A stretch of 64,000 nt of DNA from Sistotremastrum niveocremeum HHB9708. Its lineage: Eukaryota > Basidiomycota > Agaricomycetes > Sistotremastrales > Sistotremastraceae. The translations under genes and the position numbers were made by a program. Under the pieces are notes generated by a model, which saw only the letters and a program-made list of their open reading frames with translations, had not been told where the DNA came from and did not search any database. Numbering within the stretch: position 1 is the stretch's first letter; the number at the start of each line of letters is the position of its first letter. Below are positions 1 through 11,425 of this stretch, in pieces. The stretch lies in assembly GCA_001630475.1 (NCBI GenBank), contig KV419434.1, positions 257,953-321,952 of the forward strand, read 5' to 3'.

Positions 1-2077
1 GCAGTCGCTCCGCGGTTTCTGTGGTGTACCCATCGAGAGAGCCCCATCGTCGGATATGATCAGCATAATGAATGAGAGCATGGAGTTTAGGAAAATTGAA
101 ATGCTGGGTCTTACGAGCGTCCAGCTTGAGGAAGATGTCCTTGTTTTCATGGAAAACACGCAGAGATTCTTCAAGTAGCGCAATGCTTTCGGTAGAGTGC
201 TGCTTGAACGAAGCATAATAAATGAAGTCAAGCAAAGCCCGAGCACATACGACAACTTCGGTTTCAGCTCCGGCGACAACTGAAACAAACACCTTTTCCA
301 TCTCCTTGCATTCTCGACCTGTCCATTGGGAGACCTTCGATATTCCCTTGGTGAAATTCCGAAGACTTGAATGTCTTGGGATGCATTTGAACCTAGCATC
401 CACTTCGTCTTTCCCGAGAACATTGGAACACCAATCCACGAGATGACAGTGAAAGATTCCTTTGTGTAGTTGGTGAAGAAGGTCAGGAGGAAAGGATTTG
501 AAAACATGGAACACGGGGAGGTTGCGCCAGAAAGGCTGCTCGATGCACCTCAAGCCCAGTCGGTCAATGTCTTCGTGTTCGATGAGCGGATTTTCATAGA
601 ATGCATCGATGAATTCAACGCATTGTCGAGATCGAGAACGGGATGGGGTGGGATCTCCACGTTTGTTTGGATCAACCTCGCATTCTGGACAATGATTATC
701 TTTGCAACAAGCGATGAGGCATCGCTCGGGGTGGTCGACAGTGAAGACGGCTAGGAACGGGTATATTCGACGAACTGCATTGTCGGCGCAGAGAAGCTGA
801 ACACCGTCGGATTCAGGTCCCAAAGAATACAACGGTTCACAGATGTGTCGCATACACCGGTGATAGACCTCCCATCCTTTTACTCGCCGTACCTCCTGTG
901 TCTCGAAACACTCCAATTTAGTGACGGGGAGATAGGCAACCAGCCTCCAGGCTCGCTGAGAGACTTTTCGACGTGTTGCTTTGGAAATATTGCCGATGGT
1001 CATATACACAGGCCAGGCGACTTTATCACCGCTGAAGACCGAAAGATTGGTTTTATCGGTAGCGAAGATGATCGGAACGATTGTCGAGCTTTCTGGTAGC
1101 CGTGTCTGAGGCGGGTTCCACACGTTATGAGAATACAATGCGAGTTATAGAGCTTTGAACTCGTACCTGAGTCTCCCACCACCAGTCACCAGTCCACATC
1201 TCAGAATAAAACCTCTCCGTCTTCGACTCATCACTCCAAATGTGCTTCGGTGCGAATGTCATATCGTGTTTAAGAGTAGGGTCCCCGAGAATATCTTGGA
1301 TGCACTCAAGGATGTTGCGCGAATAAAGCTCGACGGTCTCGACTTCGGGGTTCCCGTTCGCATCCATTCGATCGCCGGGAATTTTGAAGTCGAATGTATG
1401 CCATTCGGGGCCCTTTGGAAATGTGTCGACCTTTTTCAGAAGGTCTTTGGCGGAGGTAAAGGAAAGATTGAGATTTTGGACCTGGACTAACATTAGTCGC
1501 GTCCCATACTGTGATCGGTCCAACTCACCATAGGCAACTTGAATAGTGATTCCAATTTATTCTGGCTGACTCCAGAGTTGACTAGCCATTTCGCAAAATC
1601 CCATTCCTCTTCGCTTCTGAACGAACCCCACAACTCCTTATTTTGCGTCTTCAGTCGAGCGAGATGTTGCTCGTAGATGGACGGGTGGAAGGATAAGGGT
1701 TGACCGGCGCGTGCAGATGGAGGGAATTCTTCAATATATGAACTGTCGCTGTCAAGAGGAGTCGTCGACGCAATGGGAACTTCGTCGTGGGTTTCGGGGA
1801 TCGCTGACTCTGGTACTTCCATTTCATCAAGGCCTTCATGCAGGCCTGAATCTGACAGGCCGTCATAGTTCAAGGCTTGATCTGGAAGTTCCTCAGAGAT
1901 GTCGACAGCGTTGCGATGAGAGTGAGAGGGCAGAGAAGGAGTGGGACGAGGATGATCTTCGGTGAGCGACGCGTTCAGTCTGCTCTGGGCTTTCCTGCAG
2001 AACCTCGAGGCCTGAATGTGCTTCTTTAGATACCCATTTGAAGTAACTTGTTTATGGCAGAAATAGCAGCGTGGCAT
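1..2077 (-). CDS. Plavaka-type (CACTA-like) transposase, 3' part outside window
   Basis: Reading right to left, the protein starts at 2077 with MPRC and a C2H2-like finger (CYFCHK ... HIQASRFC). An acidic, Ser/Pro-rich linker follows, then EEWDFAKWLV and ESLFKLP. One intron (about 1527-1490; GTGAGT donor, CAG acceptor) joins to a block with SAKDLLKKVD, GPEW and WTGDWWWETQ. A second intron (about 1166-1117) leads to RLPESSTIVPIIFATDKT, then a Cys-rich stretch with CCKDNHCPEC, and finally DGYTTETAERL at the window edge. This order is characteristic of the Plavaka transposases of agaricomycetes, which are related to CACTA elements. I see no stop or frameshift once the introns are removed, so this copy may be intact, but its C-terminus and left terminal repeat lie outside the window. 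The family call is strong; activity is unknown. The start was chosen because it sits immediately before the zinc finger. Confidence 0.85.
1..2077 (-). mobile_element. Plavaka DNA transposon, partial
   Basis: The transposase above defines the element. Its right boundary cannot be fixed: I found no clear terminal inverted repeat between 2,078 and about 3,150, and the left end is outside the window, so only the coding span is given. Confidence 0.6.
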
Positions 2078-3897
2078 CTGTAGAGTGAAAGGATCGTACT
2101 GGTAATGAGGACGAATTTGCGGTAGCTGTAGCAGATAGCGCACACGCGGTAACTTGCGCGCGTCGTGGTCTCTTCCCGATCTCACCAACCACCAGCATGT
2201 CAGTCTTGCGTTCACAGGTTCTTCATATTAGACATGAAACAGCTCTGGAGTCATCACAATATCCTCTGGTATCACCCCTCGTTTCCGTCTCCGTCCTGAA
2301 CTCGGTCGGGATTGCTTGATAGACTTCATCATCCCACCCGGCGCAGCCTGATTGTTGACGGCTTTCGTTGTCTCGAGCTCCTTCTGCGTGCTCTCGAGTC
2401 CTGATGACTGTGGTATCGAGGCATGGCATGTTCCCGAAGGAGATATCAGCATTGGAATCGCCCTGCGTCAAGCTCAGCATATGACTTCGTTGTGGCCCGC
2501 GGAAAGCGAAAGGTACGTATTGTCTTCAACATTCTTTTCGTTGTATATCACTGACAAAACCTATCGCATCAATGGTAAATTTGAACGTACAAAGCTTACT
2601 CAGGCTGCCGCGTCACTGTCGTTCCAAAACCTCGAGCACCCCCAGCATTCGCAACGCAGAGCTGTCGTCAGTCATGCACTCTCAAACCAACCAAACGACC
2701 TCTAGTTCGCACTAGAAGGTCGCGTTTCCCTTGATATACTCTATTATGTCGTATGAAGGACAAGCTCAGGGACTTTTTTCTCGCAGTTCAAAGTTTTCCA
2801 TCAACCATCACAACCAGCATGGTCTACCACCACATTGAGAGGAGGTTCTCAGTTTCAGACCCCAATCCACCCCACCATCCCTTCACACTCATCCTCCATC
2901 GCTTTGAAGCCCGAAATGGCCGCCATATCGTACGTCCATCCTTTAAGCGAACGAATCGAGCTGATCGCTTCGGATAGCATGGCGTCGCCTTCCGCCCACA
3001 ACTTCTCCTTCAACTAATCGATACGACGGATCACGCGGATATAGAGAGGGCAGGGGAGGAATGTGCGTTGTGGCTTCGTAGGATGGTGGCGCTCGCTAGA
3101 GATTTTGAGAGGCAAGTAGACCAGAGGGAGGTGACGGACGATTGAATGCCAAGGTGAGTTATTCGGTCATTCAATTGCTCGACCTTCTTCTCTAACGATC
3201 AATCTAATTCAGAAAGTGTGTTCCCGGTGACAACGCAGCCCCTCCCTCTCCCTTCGCTTTCCAGTACGCATACGTTGCGCTACAGTCGTGTTGCACGGAT
3301 CTCCTCTATCGCTTTGCGCTCCCAGTCCGACTGTATTCGTACCTCAAACCAATACATCTCGTTTATCAGTTATGTGCAATATCGTAACCCATCTTTGATC
3401 TGCAAAATTTTGCCAAAGATGATCAAGCAGCGCAATCGTTCCGGTATCTCAGTTGCGACCGCATATCTTAAAAAGTTCACCAACATTCTAAGCCATTTCA
3501 ATCATCGTGATGTCGATAATCCTGGTTTCATCTTGTCTGCTTACCGGTAAGATTTTGACTTCACTTCCGAATTGCGATCCGAGTTTCACCGCAATCACGT
3601 TCATTTCTGAATCTCCTTGCCCAACCACTTTCTCGACCTCTCGACCTCTCGTCTCCGTTTCATTGACATTCTATTGACCCCGCAAGTCATATTTCTAGCC
3701 TCCAGTAGCTTGCAATTCCCGTAGTAAATATTTTATTTATCTCAAGAGGTAGCACAGGCTGTATTTCTTGTTTAATTTCGCATTGTAGTATCAGCACAGT
3801 GTTTTTTAGGGAATTTGACATCATATTCATTCTAAATTTCTAAACATGTGTGACTATCAAATAGAACTCTCAATCCGCTTGACAACTTAAAATAGCC
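2078..3897. other. 1.8-kb stretch with weak open frames only
   Basis: Short frames occur on both strands. Minus 2228-2452 ends in a basic stretch (RRRKRGVIPED). Plus 2424-2513 begins MACSRRRYQHW and reaches a good GTACGT donor. Plus about 2,990-3,145 reads ECALWLRRMVALARDFERQV before a stop. They could be exons of a small gene, but I could not join them into one reading frame or recognise a family. From about 3,550 to 3,890 the sequence looks non-coding. Confidence 0.3.
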
Positions 3898-4638
3898 TTA
3901 GTTTCGAGGAGGTTGTTCCCAGCGAACGCAATAGAACGTGTCCTGCCTGGGGATTGGGAACTGATGTGGCTGATTGTGGTCCTCCTCTACAGCGAAGTTC
4001 AGACCTCGTGCAACGGCGTCCGCAGGATCGATGGCAACCGGCCTGGATGAGTTGGCAACCGACGGAGGAGAAGGAGAAGCATTGAGAGCAGTGTCTGGCT
4101 CCTCATATTCCGCTTCATCAATCTCGGTTGGCACGGGGCTCGGGACTCGATCTGCATAGAAGTTGTTTACTCCTGGTACTCCAAAGATGAATCCTCGGAG
4201 GACTGGCTGAGGAGGTGGTGGGTGCATGGCCGGCGGTTCGGTGCCAATGGGCGGGAGATGGGGAGGTGGTGGGCTCTGAGGAGTGAGAGGAAGCGGATCG
4301 TCGACGGGGATGGGAAGCGGATCGTCGACAGGGACAGGCAAAGGGTGAATGAGAGGTGTATTGGGTGGGGTAGTCGACGGCGGTGCCTCAGCCTCGGGAG
4401 CTGGAGAGTTTAGTCGTTGGTCTGGCAAATTAAGAGTCGGTCGACTTGTTGGTGAAACGGAATGCGAACGGGAGGCATGGGTTAACACCTCCTTGCGGAT
4501 AGAAAGCCGCACGATCTCCTTTCTATATCTATTGTAAGTAAATATTGGATTTGAGGTAAAGACAGAGACTTACAGATGAGGATCTCCGTAGGGCCAGTGG
4601 ATGTTATGCGACCGCACACGGCGGAGACGTTCAACCAT
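3898..4638 (-). CDS. Proline-rich hypothetical protein, two exons
   Basis: Exon 1 (4638-4574) encodes MVERLRRVRSHNIHWPYGDP and ends at a GTAAGT donor. Exon 2 (from about 4523) continues in frame as YRKEIVRLSIRKEVLTHA. The rest of the roughly 230-residue protein is low complexity, rich in Pro, Ser and acidic residues, with a tandem VDDPLP motif, followed by a more ordered C-terminal part (RGFIFGVPGVNNFYADRVP and VARGLNFAVEEDHNQP) and the ending FYCVRWEQPPRN. There is no signal peptide or membrane segment. I do not recognise the family. It is divergently arranged with the DUF6532 gene at 4881, about 240 bp away, so the two may share a promoter. The clean splice and frame continuity support a real gene, but the repetitive middle makes function prediction unsafe. 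Confidence 0.6.
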
Positions 4639-4880
4639 CGTTGCGTAAGTCGAAAATGTTGAAGTCGATGCCGACCACAGAGCTTTAAGCCTTGAAGACT
4701 TTCAGGATTATTCGTGCATGTTCCAGAATGCCGTGGAACTCTTTAGCGTGAGTGAGAGCTGAGTTTGAGAAGCAAGTTCCACGTCAGCTAAGATTCGGCT
4801 ATACAGCTATACAGACCAAACCTTATCCATCGATTCCACGACATCACCCTCAGCATCTCCTTGAACGTTGTTCGTAGCTC
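4639..4880. promoter_or_regulatory. Shared intergenic region of a divergent gene pair
   Basis: This 242-bp gap separates the start codons of the proline-rich gene (minus) and the DUF6532 gene (plus), so it must hold both 5' regions. No canonical TATA box or named operator is obvious. The role is inferred from position only. Confidence 0.4.
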
Positions 4881-7790
4881 ATGGCTCCCCCGAAAGGGCG
4901 CAACACGTCTTCGACTTCAAAATCTAAGAGAAGAACCACAAATTCTGAGGAAGGTGTCATAGTGAGTACTCGTGCTTAGTAGAATCTTCAAAAAAGCTGA
5001 CGTGGCAAAGAGTGAGGATGTCCCTGTCCCTACAACCAAAGGATCATCAGTTGCAAAACATCGCTCGAGCTTGAACAAGGAAAATGTCCCAGCATCATCA
5101 GGTCCGGAACCGACGAGGAGGTCTGGAAGACTAATGACGGCGGTGAGGACTGAGAAGGGGGAAGCTTTAGGTGCGTTGTGAGGTGGCTATCGATCTTGTG
5201 CCGGCTTAAATCTTGGATGCAGATGCTTCAATTGCCAAAGACAATGTTCGTCGGGCCCTTGCAACCAGAACAAATAACAGTGCCGGCCGATCTCGAAAGC
5301 GGATAGCATCAGCTATAGATGGCGAAACTGAAGACAATGCTCAACAACACTCCTCCAAACGAGCCAAGGTGTCATCTAGGGCAAAAGCGAAAGAGGTGCC
5401 AGTCATCGAGTCGGAGGACGATGAGGACGATGAGGATGAAGATGGTGATGTTAGGGTTATCCCTAAGACCAGGGTAAGTCCGACTATCAATGAAAGAAGA
5501 CAATCGCCTGATTCGACTCTCAGTTTGAGATTGTCGCTCGTCAAGATAATCGTAGCTCAGACGTACCTCCGACTTTCACCTCCATTGCCACACAGAAAGT
5601 CCTCCAGTCGTCGAACCGCTCTTCATCTCACGATCATTGTCAGCATCATGAGGTACTCATGGGCCTATTTCCTATTCCGTCATTCCAGTTCTCCTAACTT
5701 GAGTTTGTAGGCGGTCGGGGAAAATCCATCCGACACCATCCATTCTTCAACTCCTCCCCTAGTCTCAGACTCTGCACCTTCTAACGGAAACCTTCACGGC
5801 AGTCAGATCGTTGTTAGCTCTCATGGATCAAGAGCAAAGAAGACTACGCGCCAGCTCCAACCCTTGTCCAGCACGATCCTCTCGCCAAATCGATCCCAGA
5901 CCCCAGGCCTTGCAGACTCGGATCGGTATGAAAGCGTACCTGTAACGGCGAAGGCAAAAACGTCGAGACTGAGTCAGGTATGTCTCCCCTCAACTTATAA
6001 CCAGATGAACGCTCACAAATTGAGTGCAGGGAAGCAACAAGGAACCGGGTTCTGACCCGAATAGGGGCAGGTCCCGTTCTCCCAGGAGTGCTGTCCCTCG
6101 TCTTTCCGTTGGGAGAGACAGTCGCTCGAGATCGCCACGTAGATCAACTGCCGTCGAACGATACCCCACCTCACGCCCAATGCGCGCTTCACCAACTTCT
6201 GCTCGCCTGCAACCATCTAATCGGAGAGATCAGGATGCAGAGCTTCTTTCGGATGACGCTGACCTTTTGCAGTCGCAGGCTCCGTCAGAGGTCTCACTTG
6301 GTGGGAATACCGATCGGGAAGTTGGCGAAGAAGGAAGCAATGAGGAGGTCGGTGAAGACGAAAGTGACATGGGCTCGGGCAAAGGTGATGTGACCAGTGA
6401 TGAAGATATGCATGTTCACAACAACGAACTTAGTGATGCCGATCGTGATGCTGATGACGAAGAAACTGGGGTAGAGGCTACCCGACCAGGCGAGAAAAAT
6501 CTGGCAAAGCAGGCTCATCGTCGCAGCCGCCGAAGAACCCTTGAAGAGAAATATCCCAAGACCATCAAACACTACTATCGGGACGAACAGAACAAGGTAG
6601 TGCCGCGTCGTAACCCAGCCTATACAAAAGGCAAAGTCAATCGCTGGCAGTATCACCCTAAGTATCGGAAGATTTTTGAGAGGGCCTGGGTTACCTTCGA
6701 ATTTCTGATGCTCATGAATTCCGTCTTTCCTCGTCCTGAGCAGGAGCGTAAAATGGCAATCAAAGCCTGGATGGACTCGTGTGCGCACTTTGGCGTTGAC
6801 TATGGCTTCGACGACTTCATTCTTCAAAATGTAAGTGTTTACTTCTTTGTTTGCTCCACTGTTGACTGCTACATCCTTTACAGATCGCACAGCGCACGTG
6901 GCAACTCCGCGGAGAGATGAAGACTGTCGCCAAAACACAATTAGCGTATTACGGTTTTGTTGACAGTACTTCCCGCAAAGTCATGAAGAAAAATCGGAAG
7001 AACTATCGTCTTCTGGTGAAGAAAAACCGTTTCATATTTCAGGCAAGTCGATCATATTAATATGCCATTATGGTGTCTGCTGACCATGACGACAACCGCT
7101 CCCTGCAGAATCCACATGACAAAAACGATCATCGTATATATTACAATCAGTCGATTGCCACAGTCTTGCGCGAGACTCTATTCAAAAAAGGAAAAGTAGG
7201 GGACCATTTCCTTGCCGAATTTCGGCGCGTACCATTCCAGAGCACCCTCATAGCATTTGCGGCGACGGCGGTATGTTACATCTTCATTACCAATAAGTTA
7301 TTTAATCAAGCACTAGATACAAAATGTCCTGGATGAGTACAAGAAAGGTTACTGGGCCCCGATCAAATTCTCCGCCGAGACGTATAAGAAGGTCTATCTA
7401 CAGCACCAAGAAACTATGCGAAAGTTATCGCATGCGGGACCGAATGGCGATATGGCAATGGATCGCTTGACAAAACATATTGAACACGATCTTTAGTACG
7501 TATGCTTCACTGTAGTTGCACCGATCTAACCGGAACATATGTCTAGTATCCATTTGCAGGACCTAGACGAATGGGACGAAGATGTTGACGCGGTCTTCGA
7601 CGACGACAAACTCAAGCTACAAGCCGATGCCATAGTTGGTGCTGAAGAGTCTGCAAGTTCTGTCGGTGATTCAAGTTCTGGCTCAGATTCGGAGGATGAA
7701 AGCTTGGATGGTGAAAGCGAAATTGAAGCTGTGCCAGGGAAAGGGAAAGGGGCGAAAAGGTCAGCGAAGGCTTGCGGGCGCGGTGCATGA
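4881..7790 (+). CDS. DUF6532 domain-containing protein
   Basis: The ATG at 4881 opens MAPPKGRNTSSTSKSKRR, a basic N-terminus. A long disordered region split by introns follows, with RRSGRLMTAVRTEKGEAL, RKRIASAIDGE, an acidic run (SEDDEDDEDEDGD), and RS-like stretches (RGRSRSPRSA, SRSRSPRRST). The C-terminal third is the conserved part: RRRTLEEKYPKTIKHYY, then AWVTFEFLMLMNSVFPRPEQ, DYGFDDFILQN, RTWQLRGEMKTVAKTQLAYYG, YNQSIATVLRETLFK, ALSTLIAFAATA-like helices, and LDEYKKGYWAPIKFSAETYKK. The protein ends in an acidic Ser/Asp/Glu tail. This order matches DUF6532, a basidiomycete-expanded family of unknown function often fused to long disordered nuclear-looking N-termini. Nuclear localisation is inferred from the basic and RS segments. 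At least eight exons are needed; the stop is at 7790. No break in the conserved region was seen. Confidence 0.8.
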
Positions 7791-9074
7791 GAGACATGAT
7801 CAGACACCGCTGTTTTTTCGAGTGAATGTGCGGCAATCGGTCTAGTTTTGAGATCATAAGATATGGTAGATCTGCGCTGTATCCATCCGTCATCTATGAC
7901 CTATACCTATAGAGCCACTAATTTGACTATGCTTGTGAGCTACAGCACGATGATTTGATTCCCTCGGATTTTAAGTACTTAATTCCGAACTCCCCAACGT
8001 CACCGTCGTCGCGTAGCGTTGAAACAACAGCACTGCCGAATATCTACCAGGCGGCCACATCACGACTATCTAGGCAATATCTAACAGTCTCATACTATTC
8101 TGGAATGTATCAAGCAACCGCATGGCATCTATGCTAGACATGTCGGTGAACCTTGACTGTCTATGGGGTGGCTATGAAGGGGCTACAGGACGCTATCAAC
8201 AGGGGGGCATGGCCATGGCGACTACTGACCTATACAACACTATATCTCGCCCCGTAGTCTCTAGGAATCCAAGGGGGGCTTTCCTGATGTTCCCACTATA
8301 GCACTGCTTTGGTGCACCCACTGTAGAGACCCAACAATAGCTTCCGTGTTATCTTTTCTTTCTGTATTAATTTCTCCTTTTACCTTTGACTTCAGACCGA
8401 TATCAAGACCTCGTTGGTTTTCTCGCATTTCTATCTATTTTCTAACCATGACCACCGAGGATATACCAGATTGAGTTTCCTTGAGGAAAAGACCATGCTC
8501 TCGCAACGCTAAGTGTGATCTATTAAGGCAGTCTACTTCTCAGGGTGCAGTAGTACGACCATCAAGACAGTTTACGACCTCCATCACCGCAGGCCAATCC
8601 CCTTCGAGCTTATCATAAGATCACGTCCGAGCTCCGCAATCCGATTCTCGCCGACAAATTGTCTTTTCTCCCAAGACTCTCCAACGCTCCGTACTCATGT
8701 TCGTCTCCATCCCACCCTCCACTCCTCGACGCGCATCACACCATATTATCCGAGGATTGAGGATGAGACAATTGAGAAGTTTGACGCGCGGATCTGCTTC
8801 TTCGCCCGGTACGCGTACTGCGACTCGAGTATGCATGACGATAATGTCGTCTTTGATTTGGACGATCAATATTTGAAATGCCTTTTCCCTTCCGAAAGCG
8901 TTGATCGGGCTTCACTGTGGAGAGACGTACTTGGTCGGAATTGAGGGAGAGCGAGAAAAGCTTGTTGTATTCAACGTTGCATACACAATACAGTGAATAC
9001 ACCTTCAACAGCATTCAAAAGTACCATTGCTACTCTTCATAGAGACGACGCCGAATCATCCAAATCCGTTGAAC
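7791..9074. other. Intergenic, one unassigned open frame
   Basis: Mostly non-coding. An open plus-strand frame runs about 8,520-8,944 (roughly 140 codons). It includes HRRPIPFELIIRS, EKFDARICFFARYAYC and NVVFDLDDQYLKCLFPSE, but has no good ATG until late. It could be a gene fragment or exon. The 8,140-8,340 part has several short G- and C-runs in opposite orientation, possibly the remains of a small transposon, but I could not define termini. Confidence 0.25.
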
Positions 9075-10699
9075 TCAATACTGGATGATACAGACCTTCT
9101 CGACACTCGGCCACTCTCGACTCAAGTGCAAATATATCTTCCCATGTACCGGATCAATATGTCCAATCTGACACTCAACTTCCAAATGCTCCGGAATCAA
9201 CGCAGCTCCAAGATTCTCGAATACGCATTTCAGAACCTGCATTCTTCCATAATTCAAAAAAACCACAGGAACAGACGAGCCGAATGGCTCCGATAGTCCA
9301 TCCCACGTCGGTCTGTCTTTCGAGTTCAAGAATTGAGAGAAAGGATTCCATGATAAGTAATCTTTTAAGGGTATGAGGGAGCCTATCTCGAGTTTGTGGG
9401 TGGAGGGATCGAAGAGGATGGGATTTAGGGTTGTCGTCATCTTGCGTTGGCCGCGGATGATGTCGTATTGGGTGAAGTCGAAGATGTGTTTGAGGCCGCG
9501 GGATGATGCGAGGGAGAGGTTTAGAGCTGGGATTTTCTGGGGGATGTTGAGGCCTGCGACTGTGTGAGCTGGAAGAATGCTCCATCGGCTCGCATCGATG
9601 TTGCGGGTCTGCGTTTGAGCCGGAGAAGCATCGTCCAGCTTGGAAGACGAAAATTCGATGATACGGAAGGAAATGTGTCCCAGAATTTTTAAAACGAGAT
9701 AGTTATCCTGTAGGTTCGACGAGAAGAACGTGCGCTGTAAGGTCTAGATAATATTTTTCGTGAGTTTCCAAACAGTTATCAGGAAGATCACGCCGAACCT
9801 TGAATTCCATTAACTCGAAGTCAACATCTAATCGAGCGCCTGATTGTGTCACCCAGTTCAGGACGTAGATACTGTCGTTGGCGAGAAAGGCGATGATGGA
9901 TTTTCGGACTGAATAGACGTCTCCTTCAATTTTTCCCAAGTTTCGGATGTGCAGTGCAATTGGAGGATGAACCACATCGTAAGTGTCGGAGTCCAATGAG
10001 AATTTGAGCTTGATGATCCAGAATCTCTGGCTTACGACGCAGAGGAAGGAGAACGTCAGTACAATCGATAAGGTATTAAAGTCACGACGCACTCATTCTG
10101 AACAGTCCGTTCAAGGATGACAACGACCACCAGCCCATCACCCAATATTTCAACTTCACATCCAACAATCTTTCCTTCAGCGCTAAAGACCTCATCCATA
10201 TCCCCAGTGGAGCTACACGTCGCTCGAGTCGAGTGAATCCAAACGTTCGATTCGTTATGTACGACCATCCACTGTCCTCCATAAATTGGTTTACTGGGAT
10301 ACGTCAGTCCGTCGGAGGCGGTACAGTCGAATACCACGCGGGACGAGATAGGGGTTGGGTGATTTTTATTTAGATTTGAGGAGATTTGGCGAGATCGGAG
10401 GGCGTGGCGGAATATGAGAGGAGGGGGGAGGGAAGAGGAGAGTGTGTATCCGGTTGGGAGGGGGATGTTGGAGGGATCGGCTGCATTGGTCCAGACGGAG
10501 GGAAAGAATCTGGTGACGGCGTAACAGGCTCTCATGCTCTATTGATTTGAATGATTTGGAAGATAGGAATGAGGGATTGATAACGGATGAAAGATGAGGA
10601 GGGACGTACGAGCGCGAGGGACACGATGTCGTGGATGTATAATCCGTTGAGGATGTGCAGATAAATTTCTGAACGACGGAGGTTCTGAATACGGGACAT
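9075..10699 (-). CDS. F-box domain protein, agaricomycete type
   Basis: Exon 1 (10699-10610) encodes MSRIQNLRRSEIYLHILNGL then DIVSLAL, the pattern of an F-box helix pair. A GTACGT donor and an AATAG acceptor (exon 2 from 10538) keep the frame into SMRACYAVTRFFPSVWTNA, the rest of the F-box. The remainder, split over several exons, is rich in beta-strand-like segments: GYTLSSSLPPPLIFRHAL, GGQWMVVHNESNVWIH, YDVVHPPIALHIRNLG, SRGLKHIFDFTQYDIIRGQ and KIYLHLSREWPSVEKV before the stop at 9075. F-box proteins recruit substrates to SCF ubiquitin ligases through Skp1; the C-terminal half would be the substrate-facing part. Agaricomycetes carry hundreds of such genes, so the target cannot be guessed. 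Internal splice junctions after about 10,098 are approximate. Confidence 0.7.
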
Positions 10700-11425
10700 G
10701 GATTTCTAGCACTTGATGGCTAAGACTATGTGTGAATTGACATGAACCTATGAAAGACTTACAATTGATTGAGTTACGCCCTATTGCCCAAGAGTCGAAG
10801 GATGCAGGACTGGTGTCGTTGCTGGACTTGGATTGGATGGTAGCGGCACCTGATTGGAGGATATGAACGTCGCATTGAACGGTGACTGTGACAAGGCGCC
10901 AATACGTAGGATTAATCCCAGTCCTTTACTTTCATTTGCTGTAGCGTAGTTTGCCATTTGTGGAGGTCCTCGCAAGGGTCCTCGAGTAGTCAAACACAGC
11001 ACAACACCGTGACTGGCATCGATGATCGAAATGGGCGTCTTTCTTTCAATATTTTCTCCAGCATTATTTCGACGTCGGTTTGACAGCTTCACGCCGGGTT
11101 GATGGTGTCGTGTTGATAACATTATAACTCTGACGCCTATCTCATCTCGAACCTCGACTTGTTACCTCAAATGGCTCGCGAAGCTCACTTCGAAGCAAGA
11201 AACCAGTCCCCGGTTCCACGCTCACCTCGAATTCTACATCCCGGACTTCAGGCCTCTACAGTTGTATGATTTTTTTTACATAGCCATCCTGTGCGCCGCG
11301 TTCCAATCAGCTTCCCCCTATCCATTTGACCATTTGATCAGCCGAACTGTTGGACGCCTGTTGTTTATTTGAACCAGCTTGGATATACTTAGGCCAACAA
11401 ACACCATTGACTAATATAGCTGTTT
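10700..11425. other. Gap with one short unassigned frame
   Basis: A minus-strand frame at 10781-11122 (113 codons, MLSTRHHQPGVKLSNRRR ...) has no recognisable domain. It could be a 3' exon of the gene upstream (11426-13179) or chance. The rest appears non-coding. Confidence 0.25.

Noticed and set aside
8140-8340. Small transposon between DUF6532 and F-box genes
   Set aside because: Short inverted G/C runs exist but no matching ends or target duplication could be defined.
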